The position numbers and the translations under genes are program-made. A DNA stretch of 64,000 nucleotides from NCBI GenBank assembly GCA_021201315.1, contig JAJQFG010000013.1:1-64000 (forward strand), read 5' to 3'. The notes under the pieces are model-generated. The model had not been told where the DNA came from. It searched no databases and saw only the letters and a program-made list of their open reading frames with translations. This DNA comes from Erysipelotrichaceae bacterium (GTDB lineage Bacteria > Bacillota_I > Bacilli_A > Erysipelotrichales > Coprobacillaceae). This document shows positions 35,201-43,406 of the stretch, piece after piece (the first letter of the stretch is position 1; the number at the start of each line of letters is the position of its first letter).

Positions 35201-36805
35201 ACAAGACATTCTACACCAGGTGTTGCTTTAATATCACCACCTCCTCATCATGATATTTACTCAATTGAAGACTTAGCACAACTTATCTATGACTTAAAGA
35301 ACGCTAATCAAGATGCCCGTATATCTGTTAAACTTGTATCTGAAGCAGGGGTGGGAACAGTCGCTGCTGGAGTAGCCAAAGCTGGGGCTGGGGTTATCCT
35401 CATCTCAGGCTATGATGGAGGTACTGGAGCAGCTCCTAAAAACTCAGTCTATAATGCTGGACTTCCTTGGGAATTAGGTTTAGCCGAAGCTCATCAAACA
35501 TTACTTATGAATGGGTTAAGAAATCGTGTTGTGATTGAAACTGATGGAAAATTGATGACAGGTAGAGATTTAGCTATTGCTACTTTACTTGGGGCAGAAG
35601 AATATGGTTTTGCGACAGCACCGTTAGTTACGATGGGCTGTGTCATGATGCGTGTATGTAACTTGGATACTTGTCCAGTAGGTGTAGCTACGCAAAATCC
35701 AGAATTAAGAAAACGTTTTACAGGTAAACCTGAATATGTAGTGAATTTTATGCGATTCATTGCTCAGGAATTAAGAGAATATATGGCTAAGCTTGGATTT
35801 AAGACTGTGAATGAAATGGTTGGACATAGTGAATACTTAAAAATGAGAGATTCTTCTTCTAAGATTGATTTATCACCATTGCTTCAACCTAGTGATGAAA
35901 AGAATCAGCATTATATGAGTAGTGCAGCTTATGATTTTAAGTTAGATACAGTGAAAGATACAACTGTTTTATTAAAGAACTTTGAATCAGCTATTATTCG
36001 TGGTGAAAAAGCAGAAATTGAATTAGAGATATCTAATATTGATCGTTCTTTTGGAACAATGTTAGGGTCTAAGATTACTAAGTCATTAGGAAATGATGTT
36101 GAAGATGATAGTTATGTTGTGAATTGTTATGGTGCTGGTGGACAAAGTTTTGGTGCATTTATTCCTAAAGGTTTAACTATGAATATTTATGGTGATTCTA
36201 ATGATTATTTTGGTAAAGGTTTATCTGGTGGTAAATTGATTATTAGACCACCTCTAGAATCAATTTTTAAAGCTGAAGATAATATCATTATTGGTAACGT
36301 GGCTTTATATGGTGCAACAAGTGGTGAAGCTTATATTAATGGTGTAGCTGGAGAAAGATTCTGTGTTAGAAATAGTGGTGCTAAGGCTGTTGTGGAAGGC
36401 GTTGGTGATCATGGCTTGGAATATATGACAGGTGGTATGGTTGTTATACTAGGTGAAACCGGACGAAATTTAGCTGCTGGTATGAGCGGTGGTACAGCTT
36501 ATGTATATGATCCAGATAATAAATTATATGAAAGATTGAATAGTGAGCTTGTTAAATATACAAGATTAGCAACTCAATATGATAAACAGGAATTACGTGA
36601 AATGATTGAAAATCATTATCATTATACTAAGTCTCAAAAAGCTAAAGATATTTTAGATGATTTTGATAATCAAGCATTAAAATTTAAGAAAATTATTCCT
36701 TATGATTATGAAAGAATGATTAATTTAATAGCTAATTATGAAAAACAAGGATTAAACGTAGAACAAGCTAAAATTGAAGCGTTCTATGCAGTTAAGAAAG
36801 GATAG
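32294..36805 (+). CDS. gltB: Glutamate synthase large subunit
   Basis: The 1503-residue large subunit of glutamate synthase, making glutamate from glutamine and 2-oxoglutarate. ATG 32294 is 8 bases from AGGGGG and is preferred over ATG 32288. The class II amidotransferase domain begins after a short propeptide at Cys-21 (HDNCGIGAVVNIKG). The central and FMN-binding synthase domains follow (TGAMSYGSISQEAHET, KPGEGGQLPAGKV, ISGYDGGTGAAPKNS). The iron-sulfur motif CVMMRVCNLDTCPVG is followed by the GxGxG beta-helix domain (GAGGQSFGAF... GGMVVILGETGRN). It is cotranscribed with gltD 6 bases downstream. Confidence 0.96.
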   Translation: MEAEKKNCKGLYDPSFEHDNCGIGAVVNIKGVKTHLTVSNALKIVEQLEHRAGKDAKSETGDGVGILTQVPYAFFKKTIHEFTLPREGHYGVGMFFFPQNQFQRHQAMRMFESIVKKEGQTFLGWREVPTTPDVLGSKALSAMPCIMQGFIKKPMGVNVGLDFDRQLYVVRRIFEQSNEEDTYVCSLSSRTIVYKGMFLVGQLRNFFNDLQDEDYKSAIAIVHSRFSTNTMPSWQRAHPNRLIVHNGEINTIRGNANNMLCREEIMQSDVLDMDKVFPVISASGSDSAMLDNTLEFLMMAGMDLPRAVMLCIPEPWENNESMSKLKRDFYAYNSTMTEPWDGPASILFSDGEIMGAVLDRNGLRPSRYYITKDDYLILSSEVGSLDIPDEDIVVKDRLRPGKMLLVDTKKGELIKDEDLKNEYASKEPYGEWLDSQLIQLQDIKIPNQKVTLYQGEELVRLQKVYGYGYEDIKDYIIPMALNGTEPVIAMGNDAPLAVLSKRHQPLFNYFKQLFAQVTNPPIDAIREEIVTSTSLCIGTEGNILKDDAINCKLLKIKNPILSNTDILKLKTLSKEGFKSATLSMLYYKNTSLEKAIDRLFVEADKAYHSGANILILSDRGVDDNHVAIPSLLATGALNQYLVKTKKRMKVALIVESGEPREVHHYATLLGYGASAVNGYLVQDTIFDAIMSGTLEKDYYAAVEDYNDAVLHGIVKIASKMGISTIQSYRGSQNFEAIGINKDVIDKYFPNTVSRIEGISILDIQNDVDFRHRQAYDPLGMEMNLTIDSQGNHKERSGKEERLYNPKTIHLLQKSTRTGDYALFKEYTHCIDEESKDTNLRGLLDFKFDRKPIPIEEVESVDSIVQRFKTGAMSYGSISQEAHETMAIAMNILKGKSNSGEGGEDPERFIIGKDGSNRCSAIKQVASGRFGVTSEYLCSAKEIQIKMAQGAKPGEGGQLPAGKVYPWIAKTRHSTPGVALISPPPHHDIYSIEDLAQLIYDLKNANQDARISVKLVSEAGVGTVAAGVAKAGAGVILISGYDGGTGAAPKNSVYNAGLPWELGLAEAHQTLLMNGLRNRVVIETDGKLMTGRDLAIATLLGAEEYGFATAPLVTMGCVMMRVCNLDTCPVGVATQNPELRKRFTGKPEYVVNFMRFIAQELREYMAKLGFKTVNEMVGHSEYLKMRDSSSKIDLSPLLQPSDEKNQHYMSSAAYDFKLDTVKDTTVLLKNFESAIIRGEKAEIELEISNIDRSFGTMLGSKITKSLGNDVEDDSYVVNCYGAGGQSFGAFIPKGLTMNIYGDSNDYFGKGLSGGKLIIRPPLESIFKAEDNIIIGNVALYGATSGEAYINGVAGERFCVRNSGAKAVVEGVGDHGLEYMTGGMVVILGETGRNLAAGMSGGTAYVYDPDNKLYERLNSELVKYTRLATQYDKQELREMIENHYHYTKSQKAKDILDDFDNQALKFKKIIPYDYERMINLIANYEKQGLNVEQAKIEAFYAVKKG

Positions 36806-36811
36806 AGGACT

Positions 36812-38290
36812 ATGGGAAAAATAAACGGATTTTTAGAAATCGATAGACAAAATGCAGAAGCAATTGAACCACTTGATAGAATCCAAAACTTCTTGGAATT
36901 TCATATTCCTTTATCTAAGGAACAACAAGCACTTCAAGGGGCTCGTTGTATGGATTGTGGTGTACCATTTTGTCAATATGGACAAGTTATTAATGGTATG
37001 GTATCAGGTTGTCCATTAAACAACCTGATTCCTGAATGGAACGATCTTGTATATCATGGTAACTATGAAGCTGCTTTAAAGAGATTACTTAAAACAAGCA
37101 ACTTTCCAGAATTTACATCAAGAGTATGTCCAGCTTTATGTGAAAAAGCTTGTACTTGTTCACTTAATGGAGATGCTGTTTCAGTTAGAGAAAATGAACA
37201 TGCGATTATTGAATATGGCTATGAACATGGTTTAATGGAACCACATCCACCAGTTAATCGTACAAATCATAAAATTGCTATTGTAGGTAGTGGTCCTGCA
37301 GGATTAGCAGCTGCCGATCAATTAAATCAAAGAGGCTATAATGTGGATGTCTATGAACGTGATGATCGTTTAGGTGGATTATTAATGTATGGTATTCCAC
37401 AAATGAAGATTGAAAAAGAAATCATCGATAGACGTATTGATAAGATGACGAAAGAGGGTATTCATTTCTTTACGAATCATCCAATCGAAAACAAAAAACA
37501 AGCTAATAAGTTATTAAAAGATTATGACGCCATTGTTTTAGCATGTGGTGCAAAGCAAGCTAGAGATATTAAAGTTCCAGGACGTGAAGCATCTAATATC
37601 TATTTTGCGGTTGATTATTTAACACAAGTAACGAAATCATTATTAAATAGTGATTTTAAAGATGGGAAATATCCAAATGCCAAGAATAAAAATGTTTTAA
37701 TTATTGGTGGTGGCGATACAGGTAATGACTGTGTTGGTACAGCTATACGTCATGGTTGTAAGAGTGTGACACAACTTGAAATGATGGGTGAACCACCTTT
37801 AGAAAGAGCACAAAGCAATCCTTGGCCAGAATGGCCTCTTGTTAAGAAAATTGATTATGGACAAGAAGAAAGTATTGCAGTATTTAATAAAGATCCACGT
37901 ATTTATCAAACAACAGTTAAAGAATTTATTGTTAATGATAAGGGTCTTGTTGAAAAAGCAGTACTTATCAAACTGACACCTAAAAAAGAAAATGGTCGCA
38001 CAATGATGGTTCCTATTGAAGGTAGTGAACAGACGATTGATTGTGACTTGGTTTTAATTGCAGCCGGTTTTGTTGGTTGTGAAAAACCTATTACAAAAGC
38101 TTTTGGTGTTAATCTTACAAATAGAGGTAATGTTGCTACAGAAGAAAATCAATATGCTACAAATGTAGATAAAGTCTATACAGCAGGTGATATGCATCGT
38201 GGTCAATCATTGGTTGTCTGGGCTATTAGAGAAGGTAGAGAAGTAGCAAGAAATATCGATAAAGACTTAATGGGCTTTACAAATTTATAG
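36812..38290 (+). CDS. gltD: Glutamate synthase small subunit
   Basis: A 492-residue flavoprotein that passes electrons from NAD(P)H to GltB. The N-terminal cysteine clusters for [4Fe-4S] centres are CMDCGVPFCQYG, GCPLNNLIPEWN and CPALCEKACTC. An FAD dinucleotide fold (KIAIVGSGPAGLAAADQL) and an NAD(P) fold (VLIIGGGDTGNDCVGTA) follow, then the AGD segment VYTAGDMHRGQSLVVWAI. Length and order are typical for GltD. It ends in a strong terminator. Confidence 0.96.
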   Translation: MGKINGFLEIDRQNAEAIEPLDRIQNFLEFHIPLSKEQQALQGARCMDCGVPFCQYGQVINGMVSGCPLNNLIPEWNDLVYHGNYEAALKRLLKTSNFPEFTSRVCPALCEKACTCSLNGDAVSVRENEHAIIEYGYEHGLMEPHPPVNRTNHKIAIVGSGPAGLAAADQLNQRGYNVDVYERDDRLGGLLMYGIPQMKIEKEIIDRRIDKMTKEGIHFFTNHPIENKKQANKLLKDYDAIVLACGAKQARDIKVPGREASNIYFAVDYLTQVTKSLLNSDFKDGKYPNAKNKNVLIIGGGDTGNDCVGTAIRHGCKSVTQLEMMGEPPLERAQSNPWPEWPLVKKIDYGQEESIAVFNKDPRIYQTTVKEFIVNDKGLVEKAVLIKLTPKKENGRTMMVPIEGSEQTIDCDLVLIAAGFVGCEKPITKAFGVNLTNRGNVATEENQYATNVDKVYTAGDMHRGQSLVVWAIREGREVARNIDKDLMGFTNL

Positions 38291-38318
38291 GATACCAAGT
38301 GGTATCCTATTTTTTTTA
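38288..38318 (+). terminator. Terminator of gltBD
   Basis: AGGATACCA / TGGTATCCT stem with AG loop, then ATTTTTTTT. Confidence 0.85.
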
Positions 38319-38409
38319 AAAATTTTTTAAAGATTTTTTTGATGTTATTTTCACACAAAATAAAATTTTTGTTTTATTTCTCATACTTTCAGCAAATTTA
38401 GGTGACATT

Positions 38410-38438
38410 TTAAACAAAATTGATGCCATTTTGTTTAA
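38410..38438. promoter_or_regulatory. Inverted repeat upstream of the Rpn-type nuclease
   Basis: TTAAACAAAAT and ATTTTGTTTAA, perfect 11-bp arms with 7-base centre TGATGCC, 30 bases before the predicted -35. It may be an operator. Confidence 0.4.
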
Positions 38439-38468
38439 TTTTGGCTGATTTATGTCAATTTGAGCAAT

Positions 38469-38497
38469 TTGTCTTTTATTTTTTTGTGTGATACAAT
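38469..38497 (+). promoter_or_regulatory. Promoter of the Rpn-type nuclease transcript
   Basis: TTGTCT (38469-38474) and TACAAT (38492-38497), spacer 17. It gives a leader of about 225 bases containing a strong stem. Confidence 0.55.
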
Positions 38498-38505
38498 CAA
38501 ATTGT

Positions 38506-38555
38506 GATTTTACTTCTTCTCAAAGATTAGAGGGTGCTTTGAGAGAGGTAAAATC
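38506..38555 (+). other. Structured leader hairpin
   Basis: GATTTTAC...TCTCAAAG (38506-38525) pairs with CTTTGAGA...GTAAAATC (38537-38555) in two 8-bp blocks separated by a small internal loop, with an 11-base apical loop ATTAGAGGGTG. It starts within a few bases of the predicted transcript start. I match it to no known riboswitch. The rest of the gap to 38728 shows nothing more. Confidence 0.5.
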
Positions 38556-38728
38556 ATGCTATAGGATGATTTTGGTTTTTGTAGACAAAGTACATTTTAT
38601 TTTAAAAACTATTAATGATTCAATGCAAGTGATTATACATAGTGATACTTTAATCATAACATCTTATTTTGCATCTTTCGGACATTTCATATTTCACTAC
38701 CTATAAAACAACGAAAGGAGTGGAAAAG

Positions 38729-39559
38729 ATGAATGATGAAAAGTTAAAAGCTATTCAAGCTTTTCGTTTGGTTGATGATACTTTTGCTATGGTCGCATTA
38801 AATAAAGAAGCTATTGAATTGATATTACGTGTATTTTTAGACAATCATCTTGTTCAACTTGATAATTTAAAAAAGGAAGTTTTTATTAAGGATCTTTTTG
38901 GTAGAGATATTCGTTTGGATTTTTTAGCTAAACAAGGTAAAAATATGTATTTTAATTTTGAGCTTCAGTTTTATAAAGATGGTGCAGCCCAAGAAAGAGC
39001 ACAATATCATGCCAATGCTATAAGTATACAATTTTCTAACCATGGTGATAAGTGGATAGAATTACCATATGTTGTTGTTATATTTCTAGTTGATTTTGAT
39101 TTGTTTAAAAATAATCAACCAATATACACTTTTGATCCTTATGCTAAAGAGTGTATCAATGTCGATAAAAATGGACAAATTATAACTCCAGTAAAACTTC
39201 AAGGAAGAACAATTGTATATGTTAATACGAGTGCTTATCAAGATGAGAATAGTGAAAAAGGAAAGTTGATACATGATTTGTTGTGCAGTGATCCAGATGA
39301 AATGTATTTTGATATTTTAAAAGAATGCGTTTATAAGTATAAACGTACTAAGGAGGGGACAAAAACTATGTGTGAAATTATGGATAATCTTATTCAAAAA
39401 GGCAGAGCTGAAGGTAGAGATGAAGCTACTTATGAAACTTCAGTTAATATTGCCATAGATATGTTAATTGATGGTTTACCTGTTGATTTTGTTACAAAAT
39501 ATTCCAAATTACCGATAGAGACTGTTCTAAAACTACAAAATAATCTGATTTTAGCTTAA
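38729..39559 (+). CDS. Rpn-type PD-(D/E)XK nuclease family protein (putative transposase/recombination-promoting)
   Basis: A 276-residue protein of the PD-(D/E)XK nuclease family transposase / Rpn group (PF12784 type). The start at 38729 follows AAAGGAG by 8 bases. The N terminus (AIQAFRLVDDTFAMVAL) and the core FGRDIRLDFLAKQGKNMYFNFELQFYKDGAA supply the Asp and E-x-Q active-site residues. The C-terminal AEGRDEATYETSVNIAIDML... LPIETVLKLQ is the usual linker and helix region. Related Rpn proteins nick DNA and promote RecA-independent recombination. The last 290 bases of the gene are repeated in tandem downstream. Confidence 0.85.
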   Translation: MNDEKLKAIQAFRLVDDTFAMVALNKEAIELILRVFLDNHLVQLDNLKKEVFIKDLFGRDIRLDFLAKQGKNMYFNFELQFYKDGAAQERAQYHANAISIQFSNHGDKWIELPYVVVIFLVDFDLFKNNQPIYTFDPYAKECINVDKNGQIITPVKLQGRTIVYVNTSAYQDENSEKGKLIHDLLCSDPDEMYFDILKECVYKYKRTKEGTKTMCEIMDNLIQKGRAEGRDEATYETSVNIAIDMLIDGLPVDFVTKYSKLPIETVLKLQNNLILA

Positions 39560-39562
39560 GGG

Positions 39563-39590
39563 AAAACGTAGATGAAATCTACGTTTTTAA
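39563..39590 (+). terminator. Terminator of the Rpn-type nuclease
   Basis: AAAACGTAGAT / ATCTACGTTTT with GAA loop, then TTAA. A near-copy follows the tandem repeat at 39966-39992. Confidence 0.7.
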
Positions 39591-39670
39591 CATAGCGTTT
39601 ATTTGCTCATAGTTGATTATTGAATGAAATTGTGATATTATTTGCATATAGTATAAATAAAAATGAATTG

Positions 39671-39961
39671 GTACATGATTTGTTGTGCAGTGATCCAGAT
39701 GAAATGTATTTTGATATTTTAAAAGAATGCGTTTATAAGTATAAACGTACTAAGGAGGGGACAAAAACTATGTGTGAAATTATGGATAATCTTATTCAAA
39801 AAGGCAGAGCTGAAGGTAGAGATGAAGCTACTTATGAAACTTCAGTTAATATTGCCATAGATATGTTAATTGATGGTTTACCTGTTGATTTTGTTACAAA
39901 ATATTCCAAATTACCGATAGAGACTGTTCTAAAACTACAAAATGATCTGATTTTAGAGTAA
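39671..39961 (+). pseudogene. Tandem truncated copy of the Rpn-type nuclease 3' end
   Basis: From TACATGATTTGTTGTGCAG onward, this stretch repeats the last 290 bases of the gene just upstream, almost base for base through the stop and terminator. The encoded peptide starts at HDLLCSDPDEMYFDILKE and lacks the nuclease core. An ATG at 39620 opens a 113-codon frame through unrelated sequence into it, but no convincing ribosome binding site precedes it. The very low divergence points to a recent duplication. Confidence 0.75.
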
Positions 39962-40060
39962 GGAGAAACGTAGATGAAAATCTACGTTTTTTAATGAATT
40001 AAAATTTACTATTGTTTAATTTGTGGTCAAGCGTTATACTAAGGCTAGGAGATGATCAAT

Positions 40061-40834
40061 ATGAAAACAAATAACCCATTAAGAAACGAACGTAAACAAA
40101 AAGCTCTTAGTCATACAAAACTAATGCAACAAAATTATAATCAAGAAATTACATATGCTATTGAACATACACATATATATGATGAAAACAATTATTTTAA
40201 ACATATTTATTCAAATCATCAAAGTATCATTAAAGTTCTTGATTGTACTACTACTCAAGCAATCATTGATGCTAATCATGCAAAACATATATGTGCTTTA
40301 AATTTTGCATCTTTTAAAAATCCAGGAGGTGGGTTTTATAATGGTGCTATGGCTCAAGAAGAAGCTTTATGTCATGATAGTTTCTTATATAATGTTCTTA
40401 GTCAATTTGTTGATGCATATTATAGAATTAATCGTAAAGATTTAAATCATTCTTTATACTATAATAGAGCTTTATATAGTCAAAATATATTTTTCTTTGA
40501 TGAAGTAAGTAATCATTATCAAACTGATATATTAACATGTGCTGCTCCAAATTATCGTGAAGCTTCTAGACAGGGTATATCTAAAGAAGTCAATAATGAT
40601 ATTTTAAAAAAAAGAAGTCAATATCTTTTAGATATTGCTTCTAAGGAAAAGGCAGAAGTATTGATTCTAGGTGCTTGGGGATGTGGTGTGTTTCAACAAG
40701 ATCCTTATACTATGGCAACTATATTTAAAGAATTGATTGCTGATTATGATTTTGATGAAATTATCTTTGCAGTTCCTAAGGGTCGTAATCATAATTATGA
40801 AGCTTTTAAAGAGATAATTGATGAGAAATTTTAA
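40061..40834 (+). CDS. Bacterial-type poly(ADP-ribose) glycohydrolase-like macrodomain protein
   Basis: A 257-residue protein of the TIGR02452/microbial PARG family. The start at 40061 is preferred to ATG 40052, which overlaps the TAGGAG. The PARG signature GGG-x(6)-QEE is clear in NPGGGFYNGAMAQEEALC (about residue 87). The macrodomain core continues with ILTCAAPNYRE and VLILGAWGCGVFQQDP. Family members remove ADP-ribose chains or single ADP-ribose from proteins or nucleic acids. No ADP-ribosyltransferase (DarT or similar) is next to it, so its substrate is unknown. It stands alone between the Rpn-type nuclease copies and a convergent kinase gene. Confidence 0.85.
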   Translation: MKTNNPLRNERKQKALSHTKLMQQNYNQEITYAIEHTHIYDENNYFKHIYSNHQSIIKVLDCTTTQAIIDANHAKHICALNFASFKNPGGGFYNGAMAQEEALCHDSFLYNVLSQFVDAYYRINRKDLNHSLYYNRALYSQNIFFFDEVSNHYQTDILTCAAPNYREASRQGISKEVNNDILKKRSQYLLDIASKEKAEVLILGAWGCGVFQQDPYTMATIFKELIADYDFDEIIFAVPKGRNHNYEAFKEIIDEKF

Positions 40835-40849
40835 TATGAGCTAATATGA

Positions 40850-41740
40850 TCATGGTACAAAAATGTTAAGTGCGTTTGGAATAGCACTAACATGTATTGG
40901 AAATTCATGACCTTCTTCACCATCTACATCATAAATAATATCTTCTTGACATTCTATTGTCATGTTTTTGGCTTGTATATAACGAACAAATGGACTGTTT
41001 TGATGATCTTGCAAAGCATAGTCTTTAAGTACGGATATAAAATCAGTCGTTGAACAATCACGAATAATTAATAAATCCATTTGACCATCAGAAACGCTTG
41101 CATCAGGAACAATATCTTTGAAACCACCAACTTGTGATGTGTTAGTAACCATAAAGAGTTTGGCTTCTTCTAAAAATGTTTCATTTTCAGTTATGATTTT
41201 TAAATGTAATGAAGTATGAAGCTGTTCAGGTAATTGTCTAATGCCAGTTGCATAATAAGCTAAAGGTCCAAACTTTTCTTTTTCATTTTTAGGTACCTGA
41301 AAACTAATATCACTAAACATACCTCCAGCAATAACATTGGCAAAATAACGATCATTTACTTTTCCTACATCTACTTTCATTGTTTTATGATTTTGAATCA
41401 TCTTTATAATTTCATGATTATGGGTTGGTAAATGAAAATGATTAGCAAAATCATTAACAGTACCACCAGGTATAATAACAATTGGTAGAGAAAGATTTGC
41501 TTCAACATAACCACTAATAATTTCATTAACAGTACCATCACCACCAACACTAACTATAAAATCATAATCAGAATCACGAACTGTTAATGTTCTATAATAA
41601 GCATCATCTTTCTTTTGAGTATAAAAAACATCTACTGTAGAAACAATTTGTTTTAAAACCATTTTTCCAATTAATCTATCTAAATTTCTTTGAACTTGTT
41701 TTGTTCCAGAACTAGGATTAATAATAAATAAACAACGCAT
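40850..41740 (-). CDS. Diacylglycerol kinase family lipid kinase
   Basis: A 296-residue protein of the DgkB/YegS-type family that phosphorylates diacylglycerol or related lipids. The start at 41740 follows AGGAAG and begins MRCLFIINPSSGTKQVQRNL, the normal N terminus. The catalytic, nucleotide-binding motif is DFIVSVGGDGTVNEIISGY, with IVIIPGGTVNDFANHF after it and a C-terminal IYDVDGEEGHEFPI. In Gram-positives these enzymes return diacylglycerol from teichoic acid synthesis to phospholipid. It is monocistronic and convergent with the PARG gene. Confidence 0.9.
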   Translation of the reverse strand: MRCLFIINPSSGTKQVQRNLDRLIGKMVLKQIVSTVDVFYTQKKDDAYYRTLTVRDSDYDFIVSVGGDGTVNEIISGYVEANLSLPIVIIPGGTVNDFANHFHLPTHNHEIIKMIQNHKTMKVDVGKVNDRYFANVIAGGMFSDISFQVPKNEKEKFGPLAYYATGIRQLPEQLHTSLHLKIITENETFLEEAKLFMVTNTSQVGGFKDIVPDASVSDGQMDLLIIRDCSTTDFISVLKDYALQDHQNSPFVRYIQAKNMTIECQEDIIYDVDGEEGHEFPIHVSAIPNALNIFVP

Positions 41741-41856
41741 ATAAACACTTCCTTTTTGATAAAATATCATATTTTTATGGATATTAAATGAACAATGATA
41801 ATTTATACTAGCAAAATGATTCATTTATGATTATAATACTTTTTGGAGGTTTTAAG

Positions 41857-42438
41857 ATGGCTAAGTATTATGCAGTAAAAAAAGGAAGACAAATAGGCAT
41901 TTTTTCTAGTTGGGAAGAATGTGAAAAGCAAATTAAAGGATATAGTGGAGCAAGCTATAAATCTTTTTCTTCTTTAAACCAAGCTAAAGATTTTCTTGAT
42001 GATGAGAAAATTGTATCAGTTTCTGGATTGATTGCTTATGTGGATGGCAGTTATAATAATAAAACTAAAGAATATGGTTATGGATGTGTTTTACTTAAAA
42101 ATCAACAAGTCTTAGAAAGTTTTTATGGTAAAGGTAATCATCCCAATTATGTATCAATGAGAAATGTGGCTGGAGAGATAGCGGGTGCACAAGTTGCTGT
42201 TAATTATGCTTTGGATAATCATTATACCCATATTTGGATTTATTATGATTATGAGGGTATTGAAAAATGGGCTAATGGTAATTGGAAAGCCAATAAAGTA
42301 GGAACTAAGGCTTATCAGCAGTTTATTAAAGATAGTAGAAGTGTTATTGATATAGATTTTGTAAAGGTACTTGCTCATAGTGGTGATCAATACAATGATG
42401 AAGCAGATAAGTTAGCTAAGAAAGCGGTGGGATTATGA
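41857..42438 (+). CDS. Ribonuclease H with N-terminal RHBD (viroplasmin) domain
   Basis: A 193-residue protein. The start at 41857 follows GGAGG. Residues 1-45 (MAKYYAVKKGRQIGIFSSWE, GYSGASYKSF) form the hybrid-binding domain. The RNase H domain has the four acidic catalytic residues: AYVDGSYN, VAGEIAGAQVAV, IWIYYDYEGIE and SGDQYNDEADKLAKKA. It removes RNA from RNA-DNA hybrids (R-loops, primers). The next exonuclease gene overlaps by 4 bases. Confidence 0.92.
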   Translation: MAKYYAVKKGRQIGIFSSWEECEKQIKGYSGASYKSFSSLNQAKDFLDDEKIVSVSGLIAYVDGSYNNKTKEYGYGCVLLKNQQVLESFYGKGNHPNYVSMRNVAGEIAGAQVAVNYALDNHYTHIWIYYDYEGIEKWANGNWKANKVGTKAYQQFIKDSRSVIDIDFVKVLAHSGDQYNDEADKLAKKAVGL

Positions 42439-43340
42439 AAGAACATATAACTGTTTTTGATATTGAAGTTTTAAATCAAGATCCTGCTAGTATTTGTTCT
42501 ATTGGCATTGTTGAACTTGTTGATCAACACATTGTTTCTACTTATTATTCACTTATCAAACCTAAAAACTTAAGCTTTGATCCTTGTCGTTATAAAATCC
42601 ATAAAATAAGACCTCAAGCACTTTATAAAGAAAAAAACTTTAAACAAGTATGGCACGAAATTCAACATTATTTTAAAGATTGTATCGTTGTATCTCATGA
42701 TATTCAAGGAGACATGATGAATTTGCGTGCAGCTTTATATCAAGAACATATACCTTATCCACATCTCTATATGTCATGTACCAATGTTTTAGCACATCTT
42801 ATTTATCCTGATATTCAGAAATATAATATTAAAGAACTATCAAATATGATTGGTTATTCTTTTCAAGCACATCAGGCAATGGGGGATGCATTGGCTTGTG
42901 CTCATGTTTTAGTTGCCATGATAAATAAGCAAGGCGTTGATACTTTACAACAATTGCATCAACATTTTCATTTGGAATTTGGTGAAATGAAAGAAAACTA
43001 TTATCGTAATATTATTTCTCCTGAATCAGCACATCAATTATTAGATATGGTTGCAAGGGAAGATGCTTTATTGTATCATCAATCTGTATGCTTTGCTGGT
43101 AAACTTTCAATGCCAAAAGAAGTACTTGCTCAAAAAGCTAAAGAAGTTAGTGCTTTACCAATGCATAGTGTATCCACTCAAACTAATTATTTAGTTATAG
43201 GTGATGAAGGATATGGACGTGTTAGATTTGGCAAGGAAAATAAGAAGGTTTTAAAAGCATTAAAACTTATGCGTCAAGGACAAGATTTGCGTATTATTAA
43301 AGAAATGGAGTTTTTAAAGCTATTAGAAGAAAAAAAATAA
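42435..43340 (+). CDS. DnaQ-family 3'-5' exonuclease with C-terminal BRCT domain
   Basis: A 301-residue protein. The DEDDh exonuclease domain occupies about residues 1-165: TVFDIEVLN (Asp, Glu), IVVSHDIQGDMMNLR (Asp), and HQAMGDALACAH (His, Asp). A BRCT domain follows at about 210-290 (SVCFAGKLSMPKEVLAQKAK, VSTQTNYLVIGDEG, GKENKKVLKA). This architecture resembles DNA polymerase III epsilon-like repair or proofreading nucleases with a BRCT tail. Coupling by 4-base overlap with RNase H suggests both work on replication or repair intermediates. Confidence 0.88.
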   Translation: MKEHITVFDIEVLNQDPASICSIGIVELVDQHIVSTYYSLIKPKNLSFDPCRYKIHKIRPQALYKEKNFKQVWHEIQHYFKDCIVVSHDIQGDMMNLRAALYQEHIPYPHLYMSCTNVLAHLIYPDIQKYNIKELSNMIGYSFQAHQAMGDALACAHVLVAMINKQGVDTLQQLHQHFHLEFGEMKENYYRNIISPESAHQLLDMVAREDALLYHQSVCFAGKLSMPKEVLAQKAKEVSALPMHSVSTQTNYLVIGDEGYGRVRFGKENKKVLKALKLMRQGQDLRIIKEMEFLKLLEEKK

Positions 43341-43406
43341 CATATTTTTACAAGTTTACTTAAATGGTATTATGTGGTAAAATAAGCAACGACTAAGGAG
43401 GACAAT

